A stretch of 64,000 nt of DNA from Ruficoccus amylovorans (GCF_014230085.1 NZ_JACHVB010000034.1:1-64000); one strand, 5' to 3'. Positions 8,412 to 20,031 are shown, numbered from the stretch's first letter. Program-made: numbers and translations. The notes: generated by a model not told the origin, from the letters alone.

Positions 8412-11168
8412 TTAGTTCTTGGGCGGGAACGGATGCTGGGTGTTGATACGGGCGAGCGAGTCGTTCAGGCGCATACCCAGGACGCGAGAGAGGTTGAGGA
8501 ACAGCTTGCTGGAAATAAAGGGGCTGGAGCGTTGGAGTTTGACCAGGCTTTCCCAGTCGAGCACGAGGAGTTTTCCCTGGGTACGGGCGGTGACATCGGC
8601 GGTGCGCCGCACGCGGGAGACGAGGCCGACCTCGCCCACGACATCACCCAGTGCGAGAGTGGAGAGCACGACTTTTTTCTCATCGATGCCTTTGCTGACT
8701 TCAAACTCACCATCGATAACGACATACATCTGGTGTCCGTGTTCCCCCTCGCGGATGATGTGGCGTCCCGGTTCACAGTCTTCCAGATTGGCGAGCAGGA
8801 TGAGCTTTTTGGCCTGCCAGCGGGTCATGCCCTGAAAGACGGGCGAGGACTCGATCAGCGTCTTTCGCAGGTTAAAGCCGATCACGTCCCAGAGGGTAAT
8901 CAGGCGCGTGGTGGAGAGCAGGACCGGGGTCAGGATGATGTCCGCCGCGAAGGCCAGCAGCATGACAAACGCGCTCAGCAGCCCGAACTCCATCACGGGC
9001 AGGAAGCTCGAACAACCCAGCACGAGAAACCCTCCGGCCAGCCCGAGCGAAGTTGTCATGACCGGGAAAAATTCCGCGCGCAGAGAGTTGGCGATGGCGG
9101 GCGTTTCCTCTTTGCAGACCTTGAGCTCGCGGTTGTAGCGCACCATCAGGTGCAGGGTGTCGTCCACGGCGATACCGATGGTGATGGCCGCAACCATGCA
9201 GGTGCCGACGTTGAGCGAGATGCCTGTCAGCCCCATCATGCCGAAAACCACCACCACGGGGAAGATGTTCGAAAGCACGGTCAGCAGACCCGCCCGGCAG
9301 GAGAGAAAGAGCAGCGCCACGGTCAGGAACAAAAACACGATCATGCTCGTGAGCGAGAGCACCTGCCCGGTGATGATCTTGTCCACCGCTCTGGCGGCGA
9401 GGACGGATTGGCCGGTCACGCTGAAGGCGTGTCGCCCGAACGCGCCGCTGTTGAGTTTGTCCTCGATCTCGTGGACAAGGCGGTTGAAGGCGCTGCTGTC
9501 GTTGATGTTGCTGCGGATGGCGATATTGACGGCGGAGAAGTCGCCGCTGACGTACGGCTGGAGCGTCGAGCGATGGAAGAAAATCAGGTACTGCGCCACG
9601 AGCGCGTCCTTGTCCGGGACGTGGAGTTGGCCGGGGTCGTCCCCGAACATGGCGGAGTTGACCAGCGCGAGGTAATCGGTGAGCGAGAGCACCTTGTCGA
9701 GGTCGCCGCGCTCCCGTAACCATTGGCACAGTTGCTCGACCTGGTGGAGCTTTTTCGCCTGCCGGTACTCGCCCGGTTCACCCTCCAGCGTGATGTAGGC
9801 GACCTTGCTGCCGCTCAGGCGCGTGGCCACGGTGTTCAGCTTTTCCAGAATGGGGGAGTCGGGCTTGAGAAAGCTCAGCAGGTCGTTGCTCACCCGGATG
9901 CGCGGGATCAGAAACAGGCATGGCACCGCGATCAGCGTGAAGATAGCCATGACGGTTTTCGGGCGCGCCACCACATGCGTCATGATGATGTGAGTGAAGC
10001 GTCGGGCGAGGCGGCGCTGGCGCGTTTCCCCGTTCTGGTGAGGCGAGGCGGCCTTGATGAAGCGGCCAAAATAGCGCAGGTAGGCGGGCAGGAAAATGAC
10101 TGAAACCGCGAAGCGGGCGGCCAGCCCGAAGGCCGCGCTCAACCCGAAGTCTTGCATGATGGTTAGCGCGTTGATCCCGGTGACGGCGAAGCCCAGGGTC
10201 GTGGTGAGCGCGGTCAGAACCAGCGTCAGGCCGATGCGGCGGGCGATGCCCTCGATAGCGGCGAGTCCGGCCGCGCCCTCGTCACGCAGTTCGCGGTACT
10301 CGTTGAGGATGTGGACATCCTCGGTCGCCCCGATGATGAGGATCAGCGCCGGGACGATGTAGTTGAGCATCCCGATGGGGATACCCACCATCGCCATGAA
10401 GCCGAGCGTCCAGATAGTGGCGATGGCGGCGTTGATCACGGGGATGATCGACACCTGTATGCTGCCCATCATCAGGCCGATGAGCCCGATCAGGATGAGG
10501 CAGGAGAGGGGGAGCAGGAGTTTCTGGTCGGCCAGGATGTAGTCACCCATCCAGACGTGGATGGCGGGCGCGCCGACCTGGAAAACCCGGTCAAACTTGC
10601 CCTGATAACCGGCAAGGATTTCCTCGATCCCTTCGTAAACCTCGTGGTCGTAGGCACTCTCCGTGCCGGTGGGCGGCTTGAGGTAGAGCGTCAGGAGCGT
10701 GGCCTCGCCGTCCTCGGAGAGGATGACCCGGCGCAGCAGCGGATTGGCCAGGGCGAGCTCCTTTTCCCGTTCGGCGGCCTCCGGCGTTTGCGGGAGCTTT
10801 TGCAGCAGCGGCGAGGTATCGACCCAACCGCCCGCGCCGCGGATGTTTTTCGCGGTGAAGAGGTTCTCCTCCCGCTGGACCTGCGGGAGTTTTTTCAGGT
10901 CGAGGCTGAGTTGCTTGAGGATGGCCAGCTTTTCCGGGCTGAACAGCTCGGCATCCTCGACATAGACGGAGGCCAGCCGATCAGAGCCAAACTCCTCGCG
11001 CACGGCCTCGTAGCGCTGGCGCTCGGGACTGTCGCGGGGGATAAGCTCCTCGGTCGAGACATTGACCTGTAAATGCGTCGCCTGCCACAGCCCGAAGGCG
11101 GTGATTAGCAGAAAACCCCCTATGACCCACGGGGCGTGCCGATAGCAGAACTGGAAGAGACGCTGCAC
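8412..11168 (-). CDS. RND/MMPL superfamily permease with C-terminal cyclic-nucleotide-binding domain
   Basis: A 918-aa inner-membrane protein with the duplicated MMPL layout: TM1, a periplasmic loop at about 35-215, TM2-6, TM7, a second loop, and TM8-12 ending near 770. The charged signature residues of RND permeases are present in GATEDVHI in the first half and IGIAVDDTLHLM in the second. Residues about 790-900 are a cyclic-nucleotide-type domain (IIREGEHGHQMYVVIDGEFEV, GDVVGEVGL, RRTADV), which is not usual in this family. MMPL proteins of this kind move lipids or lipoproteins and are commonly next to a LolA-like protein, as here (128 bp upstream, same strand). Confidence 0.85.
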   Translation of the reverse strand: MQRLFQFCYRHAPWVIGGFLLITAFGLWQATHLQVNVSTEELIPRDSPERQRYEAVREEFGSDRLASVYVEDAELFSPEKLAILKQLSLDLKKLPQVQREENLFTAKNIRGAGGWVDTSPLLQKLPQTPEAAEREKELALANPLLRRVILSEDGEATLLTLYLKPPTGTESAYDHEVYEGIEEILAGYQGKFDRVFQVGAPAIHVWMGDYILADQKLLLPLSCLILIGLIGLMMGSIQVSIIPVINAAIATIWTLGFMAMVGIPIGMLNYIVPALILIIGATEDVHILNEYRELRDEGAAGLAAIEGIARRIGLTLVLTALTTTLGFAVTGINALTIMQDFGLSAAFGLAARFAVSVIFLPAYLRYFGRFIKAASPHQNGETRQRRLARRFTHIIMTHVVARPKTVMAIFTLIAVPCLFLIPRIRVSNDLLSFLKPDSPILEKLNTVATRLSGSKVAYITLEGEPGEYRQAKKLHQVEQLCQWLRERGDLDKVLSLTDYLALVNSAMFGDDPGQLHVPDKDALVAQYLIFFHRSTLQPYVSGDFSAVNIAIRSNINDSSAFNRLVHEIEDKLNSGAFGRHAFSVTGQSVLAARAVDKIITGQVLSLTSMIVFLFLTVALLFLSCRAGLLTVLSNIFPVVVVFGMMGLTGISLNVGTCMVAAITIGIAVDDTLHLMVRYNRELKVCKEETPAIANSLRAEFFPVMTTSLGLAGGFLVLGCSSFLPVMEFGLLSAFVMLLAFAADIILTPVLLSTTRLITLWDVIGFNLRKTLIESSPVFQGMTRWQAKKLILLANLEDCEPGRHIIREGEHGHQMYVVIDGEFEVSKGIDEKKVVLSTLALGDVVGEVGLVSRVRRTADVTARTQGKLLVLDWESLVKLQRSSPFISSKLFLNLSRVLGMRLNDSLARINTQHPFPPKN

Positions 11169-11296
11169 CCGTTAAGTAGCCAGCATGGATACCATTACCC
11201 ATCCTGATTCGCGATGAGCATGAGGCTTTTACCTATGTTCACAAGCGAAATACGTGGGGTGGGGACTGGAAATCACCCTCTGTTTGAGAGGGCTGG

Positions 11297-12169
11297 TCAG
11301 CTCTTGGTCTTGGCGTCCTGGGGGGCTTCGAGGATTTTCAGCAGTGCTTCGTTGCCGTTGGTCTGGTCCTCCAGAGCCTCGACGGTAAAGACCTCGTCGG
11401 GGATGGGCTTGTTCAGCCGGCCCTTGATCACGGTCATGATCGAAGTGGTCTTGGTGGCGTGGCTGTTCATGGTGGCCCGGCGCGGACGCTCAGTGGGGCC
11501 GTCGATTTCGTGCGAGCCGTAGTCGAAGCCGTTGAAGGTCTTGAACGGCTCCTTTTCGCCCTCGTTGTAGAACTCGATGCGCAGGATGTTGTAGGAATCC
11601 TTGTCGATGTAGAGCAGGCGGCTGGCGTAGTCCTGGCGGTCGCTGATGTCGATGTTGGCCGGGGCCGACATGATGACGTAAACCTCCTTGCCCTCGATCT
11701 CCTCGTCGAGCAGGCGGTAGTACTGGAACTCCTCCGGGTTCTCCTTGCGCAGATCGTCGAAGGTGAAGTCAGAGCCCATGAAGGGCGTGTTTTTCTGCGA
11801 GCCGGTGATCTGGCGCGGCTGCCCGAGCGCGGGCAGGTAAAAATACTGCTCGGCCTCCTCCTCGCCGGGCTTTTCCAGTGTCAGCAGGGAAACCCCGCTG
11901 ATGTCTTCGGGGGAGAGAAAGCGGATGAGATAGCGCAGGTTGCCGTCGGCGTCTGGTTTGATCGCACTGATGAGTTCGCGCACCTCGACGTTATCATTTT
12001 CATCCATGATAACCATCTTGATCAGCTCGACCTCGGACTGCGCAGCCTGATGCTGCTTGAGCTCGGCCATGATCTCGTCGGCCTTTTTATAGTTGGCCTT
12101 GCGGAAGCCGGTCAACGGCAGCACAAGGGCGAGCAGCAAGGACGCAATGCCTATCCGTGTGAGAGTCAT
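11297..12169 (-). CDS. LolA/LolB-like outer membrane lipoprotein-sorting family protein
   Basis: A 290-aa exported protein with a signal-type hydrophobic N-terminus (residues 4-20). The body has the pattern of the 'outer membrane lipoprotein-sorting' (TP_0789-like) family: strands including RYLIRFLSPEDISGVSLLTL, then YFYLPALGQPRQI, FMGSDFTFDDL and YYRLLDEEIEGKEVYV. These proteins form an open half-barrel that carries lipid or lipoprotein across the periplasm. Co-location with the RND/MMPL permease downstream on the same strand suggests that the two form one envelope lipid-transport unit. The cargo is unknown. Confidence 0.8.
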   Translation of the reverse strand: MTLTRIGIASLLLALVLPLTGFRKANYKKADEIMAELKQHQAAQSEVELIKMVIMDENDNVEVRELISAIKPDADGNLRYLIRFLSPEDISGVSLLTLEKPGEEEAEQYFYLPALGQPRQITGSQKNTPFMGSDFTFDDLRKENPEEFQYYRLLDEEIEGKEVYVIMSAPANIDISDRQDYASRLLYIDKDSYNILRIEFYNEGEKEPFKTFNGFDYGSHEIDGPTERPRRATMNSHATKTTSIMTVIKGRLNKPIPDEVFTVEALEDQTNGNEALLKILEAPQDAKTKS

Positions 12170-12262
12170 AGCAATAGCAGAACGCCGCTTAATCTAGACG
12201 ATTAGCGGATATTGTCAATCCGAAGTATTTCCCCGCATACACCGCCGACAGGGGCGGGCGGG

Positions 12263-12913
12263 TCAGCTCAGCGGGCGTGGATTGTCAATCAAGCCGAAGG
12301 CGAGGGCCTGGCGGGTCAGCCCGGCCACGTCGTGCACACCGAGTTTCTTCATCAGGTTGGCGCGGTGGGTGTCGGCGGTTTTGACGCTGATGTCGAGCTT
12401 GGAGGCGATTTCCTTGCTCGTGCAACTCTCGGCGATGAGCTGGAGCACCTGCCGCTCGCGCGGGGTCAACTCCTCCAGGGAATCCCCCTGTGTGGGGTTG
12501 ATCATGATCTCGCGCATGATGTCCACGATGCGCGGGCCGAAGTAGCTCTGCCCGGCGACAATTTTTTCGATGGCCACCTCCAGTTCGTTGAGGTTGGCGT
12601 CCTTTTCGATAAAGCCTTCGATCCCGGCTTCGAGGACTTTTTTGACCACGTTCTTGCTCGGGAAAGCGGAGAAAATGAGGATGTCGGGCTTGCGGTCGTT
12701 GTTTTTGAGTTGGCGCAGGACTTCCACGCCGTTCAACTGCGGGAGCATGATGTCGAGCACAACGATGTCGGGCTTTTTCTCGTTGATCTCGCGCAGGGCC
12801 TCGTGCCCGTCTGCCAGCGCGCCGACGACTTCTATTCCGGGGTACGACTCCAGCAGACGGCAGATGAGGTCCCGCAGGATGGTTTGGTCTTCAACAACAA
12901 CGACGCGTTTCAT
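12263..12913 (-). CDS. NarL/FixJ family response regulator
   Basis: A 216-aa two-domain transcription regulator. The receiver domain (1-120) has the acidic pair at 8-9 and the phospho-acceptor Asp54 in VVLDIMLPQLNGVEV. The output domain (about 150-210) is a LuxR-type helix-turn-helix, LTPRERQVLQLIAE followed by CTSKEIASKLDISVKTADTH. The 30-residue linker is charged. No histidine kinase is adjacent: neighbours are the LolA-like gene (93 bp downstream) and hflX, so the cognate sensor is elsewhere, possibly one of the orphan kinases at 45-47 or 56-58 kb. Confidence 0.9.
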   Translation of the reverse strand: MKRVVVVEDQTILRDLICRLLESYPGIEVVGALADGHEALREINEKKPDIVVLDIMLPQLNGVEVLRQLKNNDRKPDILIFSAFPSKNVVKKVLEAGIEGFIEKDANLNELEVAIEKIVAGQSYFGPRIVDIMREIMINPTQGDSLEELTPRERQVLQLIAESCTSKEIASKLDISVKTADTHRANLMKKLGVHDVAGLTRQALAFGLIDNPRPLS

Positions 12914-13097
12914 GAGGAATTTTCACCATAGTACAAGCCCCGTCCGCCGCTTGGCAATCCCCTTTCGGGGGAGGGAAAGGGCCGTCTGCAAGGGGTTATT
13001 TGCCTGAGAAGCTGCGGGAAAATGCCTTGGGACGGAGGCGAATTATCCGTACTTGCGGTTGGCGGTCCGGGTGTTTTGATAAGCAAAGAGGAGTATA

Positions 13098-14384
13098 TTA
13101 GCCGTTGGTGGAAAACTCCTTCACCATGTCCAGCAACCGGGTGGGAATCGTGCCCTGAATGAGTACGCCCTCGTCCTGGGCCTCTTCGGAGCGGACGGCG
13201 CCCGCCTGGTGGAGCTTGCCGATGAGGTCGTAGCGATCGTGGGGGATGAGCAGGGTCATGGCCTGACCAAACTCGCGCAGCATCTGCTCGCATTTGTCCA
13301 AAAGCCTGTCGATGCCCTCGCCGGTGCGGGCGCTGATGAAAATCGCCTCCGGGTGGTCGTGGCGCAGTTCGGCTTCGTTTAGCCCGTCGATGCCGCGGTC
13401 GATCTTGTTAAAGACGGTGATGGTGTTTTTCATGTCCGCGCCCAGTTCCTTGAGCACGCTGATGGTGGTTTTGAAGTGCGCCTCGGCCTCGGGGCTGGAC
13501 GCGTCCACCACGTGTATCAGAAAAGTCGATACAATGGCCTCTTCGAGCGTGGCCTTGAACGCCTCGACCAGGCGGTGGGGCAGGCGGCGGACGAAGCCGA
13601 CCGTGTCCGTGACCAGCATCGGCTGGCCGGAGGGCAGCTCCATGCGGCGGGTGGTCGGGTCGAGCGTGGCGAAGAGCTTGTCGGCGGCGAGCACGTCAGC
13701 GCCGGTCAGGCGGTTGAGGAGGGAGGATTTGCCCGCGTTGGTGTAGCCGACGATGGCGGCGGAGGGGAGCGGGACCTTCATGCGCTGCTTGCGCTGGGTC
13801 TCGCGGTGGCGCACCACATCCTTGAGCTCGGTCTTGAGCCGGGAGATGCGCGTGCGGATCAGGCGCTGGTCCATTTCGAGCTGGGTTTCCCCGGCGTCGC
13901 GCTGGACGGCGCCGCCTCCGCGCTGGCGGTCGAGGTGGCTCCAGGCGCGCTTCATGCGTGGGAGCATGTACTCCAGCCGGGCCAGCTCCACCTGGAGGCT
14001 GGCCTCCTTGGTCGAGGCGCGGCTGTTGAAAATGTCCAAAATGATTTCCTGCCGGTCGATGACGAGGATCTTGCCCCCGGCTTCGCGCTCCCAGTTGCGT
14101 TGCTGGGCCGGGGTCAGTTCCTCGTCGAAAATGATCGAGTCGCACTCCTCGCGGGCGACTTCCTCCAGAACTTCTTTTACCTTGCCCGTGCCCAGCAGGA
14201 ACGCCGCCTGCGGCTCGCGGATGCGGACGATCTTGCGCAGGCCCATGCCGATCCCGAGGTTGCTTGCCAGCTCCTCCAGCTCGTCGAGCAGGCTCTCGGC
14301 CTCGCCGGATTTCATGCCGGGGCGTTCGACGCCCAGCAGGCAGGCGCGGCGTATCATCGGGTTGAGGTCGTCGGTATCGATCAT
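13098..14384 (-). CDS. hflX: GTPase HflX
   Basis: A 428-aa ribosome-associated GTPase. The N-terminal HflX domain (about 1-190) includes the glycine-rich region LLGTGKVKEVLE and DEELTPAQQRNWE. A coiled segment with RGGGAVQRDAGETQLEMD follows. The G domain (about 205-370) has G1 GYTNAGKSSLL, G2 TLDPTTR, G3 DTVGF and G4 NKID. HflX binds 50S subunits and splits stalled or hibernating ribosomes, notably after heat stress. Length matches the family. It is a single gene with the response regulator 184 bp downstream. Confidence 0.95.
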   Translation of the reverse strand: MIDTDDLNPMIRRACLLGVERPGMKSGEAESLLDELEELASNLGIGMGLRKIVRIREPQAAFLLGTGKVKEVLEEVAREECDSIIFDEELTPAQQRNWEREAGGKILVIDRQEIILDIFNSRASTKEASLQVELARLEYMLPRMKRAWSHLDRQRGGGAVQRDAGETQLEMDQRLIRTRISRLKTELKDVVRHRETQRKQRMKVPLPSAAIVGYTNAGKSSLLNRLTGADVLAADKLFATLDPTTRRMELPSGQPMLVTDTVGFVRRLPHRLVEAFKATLEEAIVSTFLIHVVDASSPEAEAHFKTTISVLKELGADMKNTITVFNKIDRGIDGLNEAELRHDHPEAIFISARTGEGIDRLLDKCEQMLREFGQAMTLLIPHDRYDLIGKLHQAGAVRSEEAQDEGVLIQGTIPTRLLDMVKEFSTNG

Positions 14385-14399
14385 GGAAAAAAGGAGGGA

Positions 14400-14429
14400 T
14401 TAACCGCAAAGGAGCAAAGACGCAAAGGA
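14400..14429. repeat. Intergenic 'cgcaaag' repeat remnant
   Basis: The stretch taaccgcaaaggagcaaag followed by acgcaaagg is one of several short, direction-variable intergenic sequences in this window built on 'cacaaag / cgcaaag / cgcgaag' units (also near 31563, 31715, 43047, 44368, 44599 and 54800). Here it lies just upstream of hflX. Confidence 0.5.
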
Positions 14430-14535
14430 ATACAGCGAGCAAAATGCTGCGGCTTTTTTCTCCGTGAACCCCGTGGCCTCGGTGTGAAATATTTCCTCGT
14501 GTTGAACGATATGGAGGCGAACGTGAATCGGTTGG

Positions 14536-15069
14536 TTAACCCATCCCAATGTCCTTAACGAAGTGTCCGTTCATCGGGTAGTTCGTTTTTCCGGTCACAC
14601 ATTCAATTGCGTTTCGGACGCCGAATACGATCCATGAACGATCCCAGCTTTCATTGGGAAATAAGAGTTTCCGTAAATGACTTTGAGTCATGTTCTGGAT
14701 CGTCCTTCTGACCGTCCATGGTTTACAGAACAGCAGAAAGTTATCTCTCGTTCGCGGGCGATCCCCTCGCGCTGAAGCAATAAGTGCATTCCAGTGCCGG
14801 CGCGTATTTTGCGGGAAGATGTTGCTCAGCTTTGTTTCCATCTTCAGCGGCTGATTGTATGCGCCAACCAGTTTGGTGTACCGTCTTAGAAGAGTAAATG
14901 CCCTGAGATGAGGACAAGGGAGCCCCGAAGCCGAGGATGCACTCAGGACATTTGTCAGGTGTTCTATTACGAGTTCGGGAGTCTCTAGCTGGACTCCGGT
15001 AGACTCGTCTATTTCGACATCGAAGGTTTCCTCGATGCACATAAAAAACTCTACGATTTCCAGTCCCAT
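14536..15069 (-). CDS. Circularly permuted acyl-carrier-like protein lacking the phosphopantetheine serine (177 aa)
   Basis: The protein starts MGLEIVEFFMCIEETFDVEI, matching acyl carrier proteins from the DSL motif onwards ([20 protein letters not shown] in E. coli AcpP), with Gly at the Ser position. The match continues to about residue 43 (LVIEHLTNVL, helix IV). The last 30 residues, VRNAIECVTGK...FVKDIGMG, match ACP helix I and the loop up to DLGAD, i.e. exactly the part missing from the N-terminus. The carrier fold therefore appears split and reversed around a 95-residue central insert (LRAFTLLRRY, LSNIFPQNTRRHWNAL). It could not carry a 4'-phosphopantetheine in the usual place. Start ATG 15069 follows the family-like N-terminus; an upstream open frame to 15213 overlaps the ppdK terminator. 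Confidence 0.65.
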   Translation of the reverse strand: MGLEIVEFFMCIEETFDVEIDESTGVQLETPELVIEHLTNVLSASSASGLPCPHLRAFTLLRRYTKLVGAYNQPLKMETKLSNIFPQNTRRHWNALIASARGDRPRTRDNFLLFCKPWTVRRTIQNMTQSHLRKLLFPNESWDRSWIVFGVRNAIECVTGKTNYPMNGHFVKDIGMG

Positions 15070-15117
15070 CGGTCTGTTATCAGTACCGTTAGCCTGTGCC
15101 TTTGTGGTTATGAACTC

Positions 15118-15150
15118 AACAAAAAAGCCCCGGCGCGAAGGCCGGGGCTC
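15118..15150 (-). terminator. Rho-independent terminator of ppdK
   Basis: On the minus strand AGCCCCGGC and GCCGGGGCT (15148-15140 and 15133-15125) form a 9-bp stem followed by a run of U (15125-15119). It lies 26 bp after the ppdK stop codon. Confidence 0.9.
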
Positions 15151-15175
15151 TTGAAAGGATGTCGCGCTGCGCGGG

Positions 15176-17932
<2,757 letters not shown>

Positions 17933-18061
17933 GCTGTTTGTAGGTGAGGCGACGGCGAAATTACCGTGCGCGTGCGTGGTTTAAGTATTGAACGATGGTA
18001 AGGAAACGGCGATAGAAAAGGGTTTCCAGCTCACCTGTCAACGGAAAGCTGGCCCCTGTCT

Positions 18062-18883
18062 ATGATGGACGAACCCGAGAACGTCAATGAGGCTGCCGAA
18101 GACTCCCAGGAAAGGGAGCCCGGCACGATGGGTTTACTCGACCACCTTGAGGAATTACGCTGGGCTGTTTTGCGCAGTATGAGCGCCGTGCTGGCCGGCG
18201 TTGTGATCACGGCCTTTTTCTTTCCGAGTTTTTTCTCCGTGCTGCGCTACCCGCTCGACCGGGCGATTGCCAACGAGCCCTCCGGTCTGGTGGCGCTGAC
18301 CACCACCAGCGTGATGGGGGTGTTTATGGTGATCATTCAGGTGTGCATGATCGGGGGCGTGGCTCTCGGCCTGCCTTTTGTGCTCTATAATTTTTCCCGC
18401 TTCGTGGCTCCGGGGCTGACCCAAAAGGAAAAACGCGTCCTCATCCCGGCCTGTGCCTGCACGCTGTTGCTGTTTTTGTTCGGCTGCCTGTTCGCCTATT
18501 TTGTGGTTTTGCCGACGGGGTTGGAGGTCACCTTGTACCTGAACAAAAAGCTCGGGCTTGGGATCATCTGGACCGCCCAGAGCTACTACAATCTTGTTAT
18601 CTGGCTGATGATCGGGGTGGGGCTGGCTTTTGAGTTCCCGCTGGTGCTGGTTATTCTCCAGTATATCGGGGTGGTGACGCCGGGGCAATTGCGGGAGTAC
18701 CGGCGATTCTCGGTCGTCGGGATCCTGATCGCCGCGGCACTTATTACTCCCGGGGGCGATCCGATCACCATGCTCATGCTGGCCTCGGTGTTGTACCTGT
18801 TTTTCGAGTCGGCGATTCTCGTGGGTGATCGGCTGGTGAAGAAACGCGAAGCCGAGATGGCGGAATACCTGGACGAGGATTGA
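18062..18883 (+). CDS. tatC: Sec-independent protein translocase TatC
   Basis: A 273-aa inner-membrane protein, the signal-peptide receptor of the twin-arginine translocase. After a 20-residue acidic extension come LLDHLEELRWAVLRS (the conserved cytoplasmic N-terminal motif), six membrane segments, the F-VAPGLTQKEK loop, and the C-terminal LREYRRFSVVGILIAAALITPGGDPITM signature (given here as a region, about 216-243). No tatA/tatB gene is adjacent, so those partners are encoded elsewhere. ATG at 18062 or 18065 could be used. The gene stands alone, divergent from ppdK. Confidence 0.96.
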   Translation: MMDEPENVNEAAEDSQEREPGTMGLLDHLEELRWAVLRSMSAVLAGVVITAFFFPSFFSVLRYPLDRAIANEPSGLVALTTTSVMGVFMVIIQVCMIGGVALGLPFVLYNFSRFVAPGLTQKEKRVLIPACACTLLLFLFGCLFAYFVVLPTGLEVTLYLNKKLGLGIIWTAQSYYNLVIWLMIGVGLAFEFPLVLVILQYIGVVTPGQLREYRRFSVVGILIAAALITPGGDPITMLMLASVLYLFFESAILVGDRLVKKREAEMAEYLDED

Positions 18884-18998
18884 TTAAAAATCCCGGTAAG
18901 GGGACGGATGCCGACCGGTCTGGAGAGAGCATGCTCGCTTTTGTCCAAGAGGAGGGCGGGTTCGGGGGCCTTGCTCGTGGCGGGCCTGATGTCCGGGC

Positions 18999-19036
18999 AA
19001 AAAAAGGGGGAGTCCGTCTCTCACCCCGGACTCCCC
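18999..19036 (-). terminator. Rho-independent terminator of the PAS-domain gene
   Basis: GGGGAGTCCG (19007-19016) and CGGACTCCCC (19027-19036) form a perfect 10-bp stem. On the minus strand it is followed by seven U residues (19005-18999), 65 bp after the stop of the gene at 19101. Confidence 0.88.
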
Positions 19037-19100
19037 ACGCCGGCACTAAATGGCCGGTTAATCCCCTAATCTATTCTCTCTGTCTATACCTCTGAAAGCT

Positions 19101-19601
19101 TCACGAAGAAACCTCCAGGAGGGATAAAAGTACGTAACGGCCGACCCGGGTCTCAACCGGACGGGTGGTTATTTGATAAGTGCAAAGTTGATGATTGCTG
19201 CCGTTGGCGATGCGCAGGCGGCAGTCGTCCTTGACTTCCTCGCCTTCGAAGGCCTTGTCCACCGCCGTGGTGATGGCGCATTTGTCGCAGCCCGGAGCGG
19301 TTCCGCAGCCGGTGCGGCGCAGGGTCGAGGACTGGCATCCGAGGATTTCTCCGATACGCAGGCCGCCGAACAGGCTGTCGCTGGCCATGTCCAGCAGCCC
19401 GGAAAAGGTGCGGTTGGCAAAAACGACCTGGCGGTGGCGGTTGAGAATCAACCACGCGCCGGGCATAACCTCGATGACGCGGCGCAGATGCGAAAGTCGC
19501 TCGATGCGAGAGGCTTCCTGACGGATCGACTCCTTCGAGCTCCGCACCGGGAGGGTGCGATGCCTGGAAGAGGCTGATCGGTCTTTGGCTGCTGTCGTCA
19601 T
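19101..19601 (-). CDS. Stand-alone PAS domain protein with a cysteine cluster
   Basis: A 166-aa protein with a basic, probably helical N-terminus (1-38) and a single PAS domain at about 40-162 (VIEVMPGAWLILNRHRQVVFANRTF is the start; RPVETRVGRYVLLSLLEV the final strands). Inside the PAS core four cysteines are spaced C89-x9-C99-x5-C105-x2-C108, in GCQSSTLRRTGCG and PGCDKCAI, with two more at 127 and 140. This Cys-containing PAS variant is known to me as a stand-alone or sensor-linked module, and the cluster could bind a metal or respond to redox. No output domain is present, so it must act through a partner. Confidence 0.75.
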   Translation of the reverse strand: MTTAAKDRSASSRHRTLPVRSSKESIRQEASRIERLSHLRRVIEVMPGAWLILNRHRQVVFANRTFSGLLDMASDSLFGGLRIGEILGCQSSTLRRTGCGTAPGCDKCAITTAVDKAFEGEEVKDDCRLRIANGSNHQLCTYQITTRPVETRVGRYVLLSLLEVSS

Positions 19602-19941
19602 GTTGATGTGACATTAGTCATACTCATGGCAAAATCAATAAAAGATTAGTATTATTTTAGTCTCACGGGCAATGAATTAAGTTTTCTAATGTACCGGGAA
19701 AGCCAACCTATCCTAATGCCTTGGGCCCAAACGTATCTGAAGTGAGGTGGGGTGCCCTTGGATCCCTTTCTGGAGAAGGCGTCAGGCTTTTTATGGTATA
19801 GAGCGAGGACCGGGAGATGTCTCTTGCCGGGAGGGTGGTCTGCTTCTCTAGGTAGAGATGATGAAAAATACAGAATAAGTATTTATGCGAATGAGGCCGG
19901 GTGTTAATGCCATCTAATGGCATCAGGTTGATCCAAAAAAC
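19602..19941. other. Gene-free AT-rich stretch (340 bp)
   Basis: No convincing gene is visible here. The part next to 19601 is AT-rich and probably holds the promoter of the PAS gene. The only structured element is a short inverted repeat, ATGCCAT (19907-19913) and ATGGCAT (19917-19923). A 71-codon minus-strand frame at 19708-19923 has unlikely composition and is not called. Confidence 0.5.
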
Positions 19942-19974
19942 AAAAAATCACCGGGCGTTTACCCGGTGATTTTT
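19942..19974 (-). terminator. Rho-independent terminator (bidirectional-type)
   Basis: ATCACCGGG (19947-19955) and CCCGGTGAT (19962-19970) form a 9-bp stem flanked by A-run and T-run, so a U-tract follows on both strands. On the minus strand it ends the small membrane-protein gene whose stop is at 20032. Confidence 0.85.
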
Positions 19975-20031
19975 AAAGAAGTTGGCTTTCGCCCAAGTCT
20001 GGCAGATCGCTCAGCGCGGGGAAGGCGGCGG

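Noticed and set aside
19708-19923. 71-codon minus-strand frame in the gap before the membrane-protein terminator
   Set aside because: It has no start signal and an atypical composition, and overlaps a short inverted repeat.
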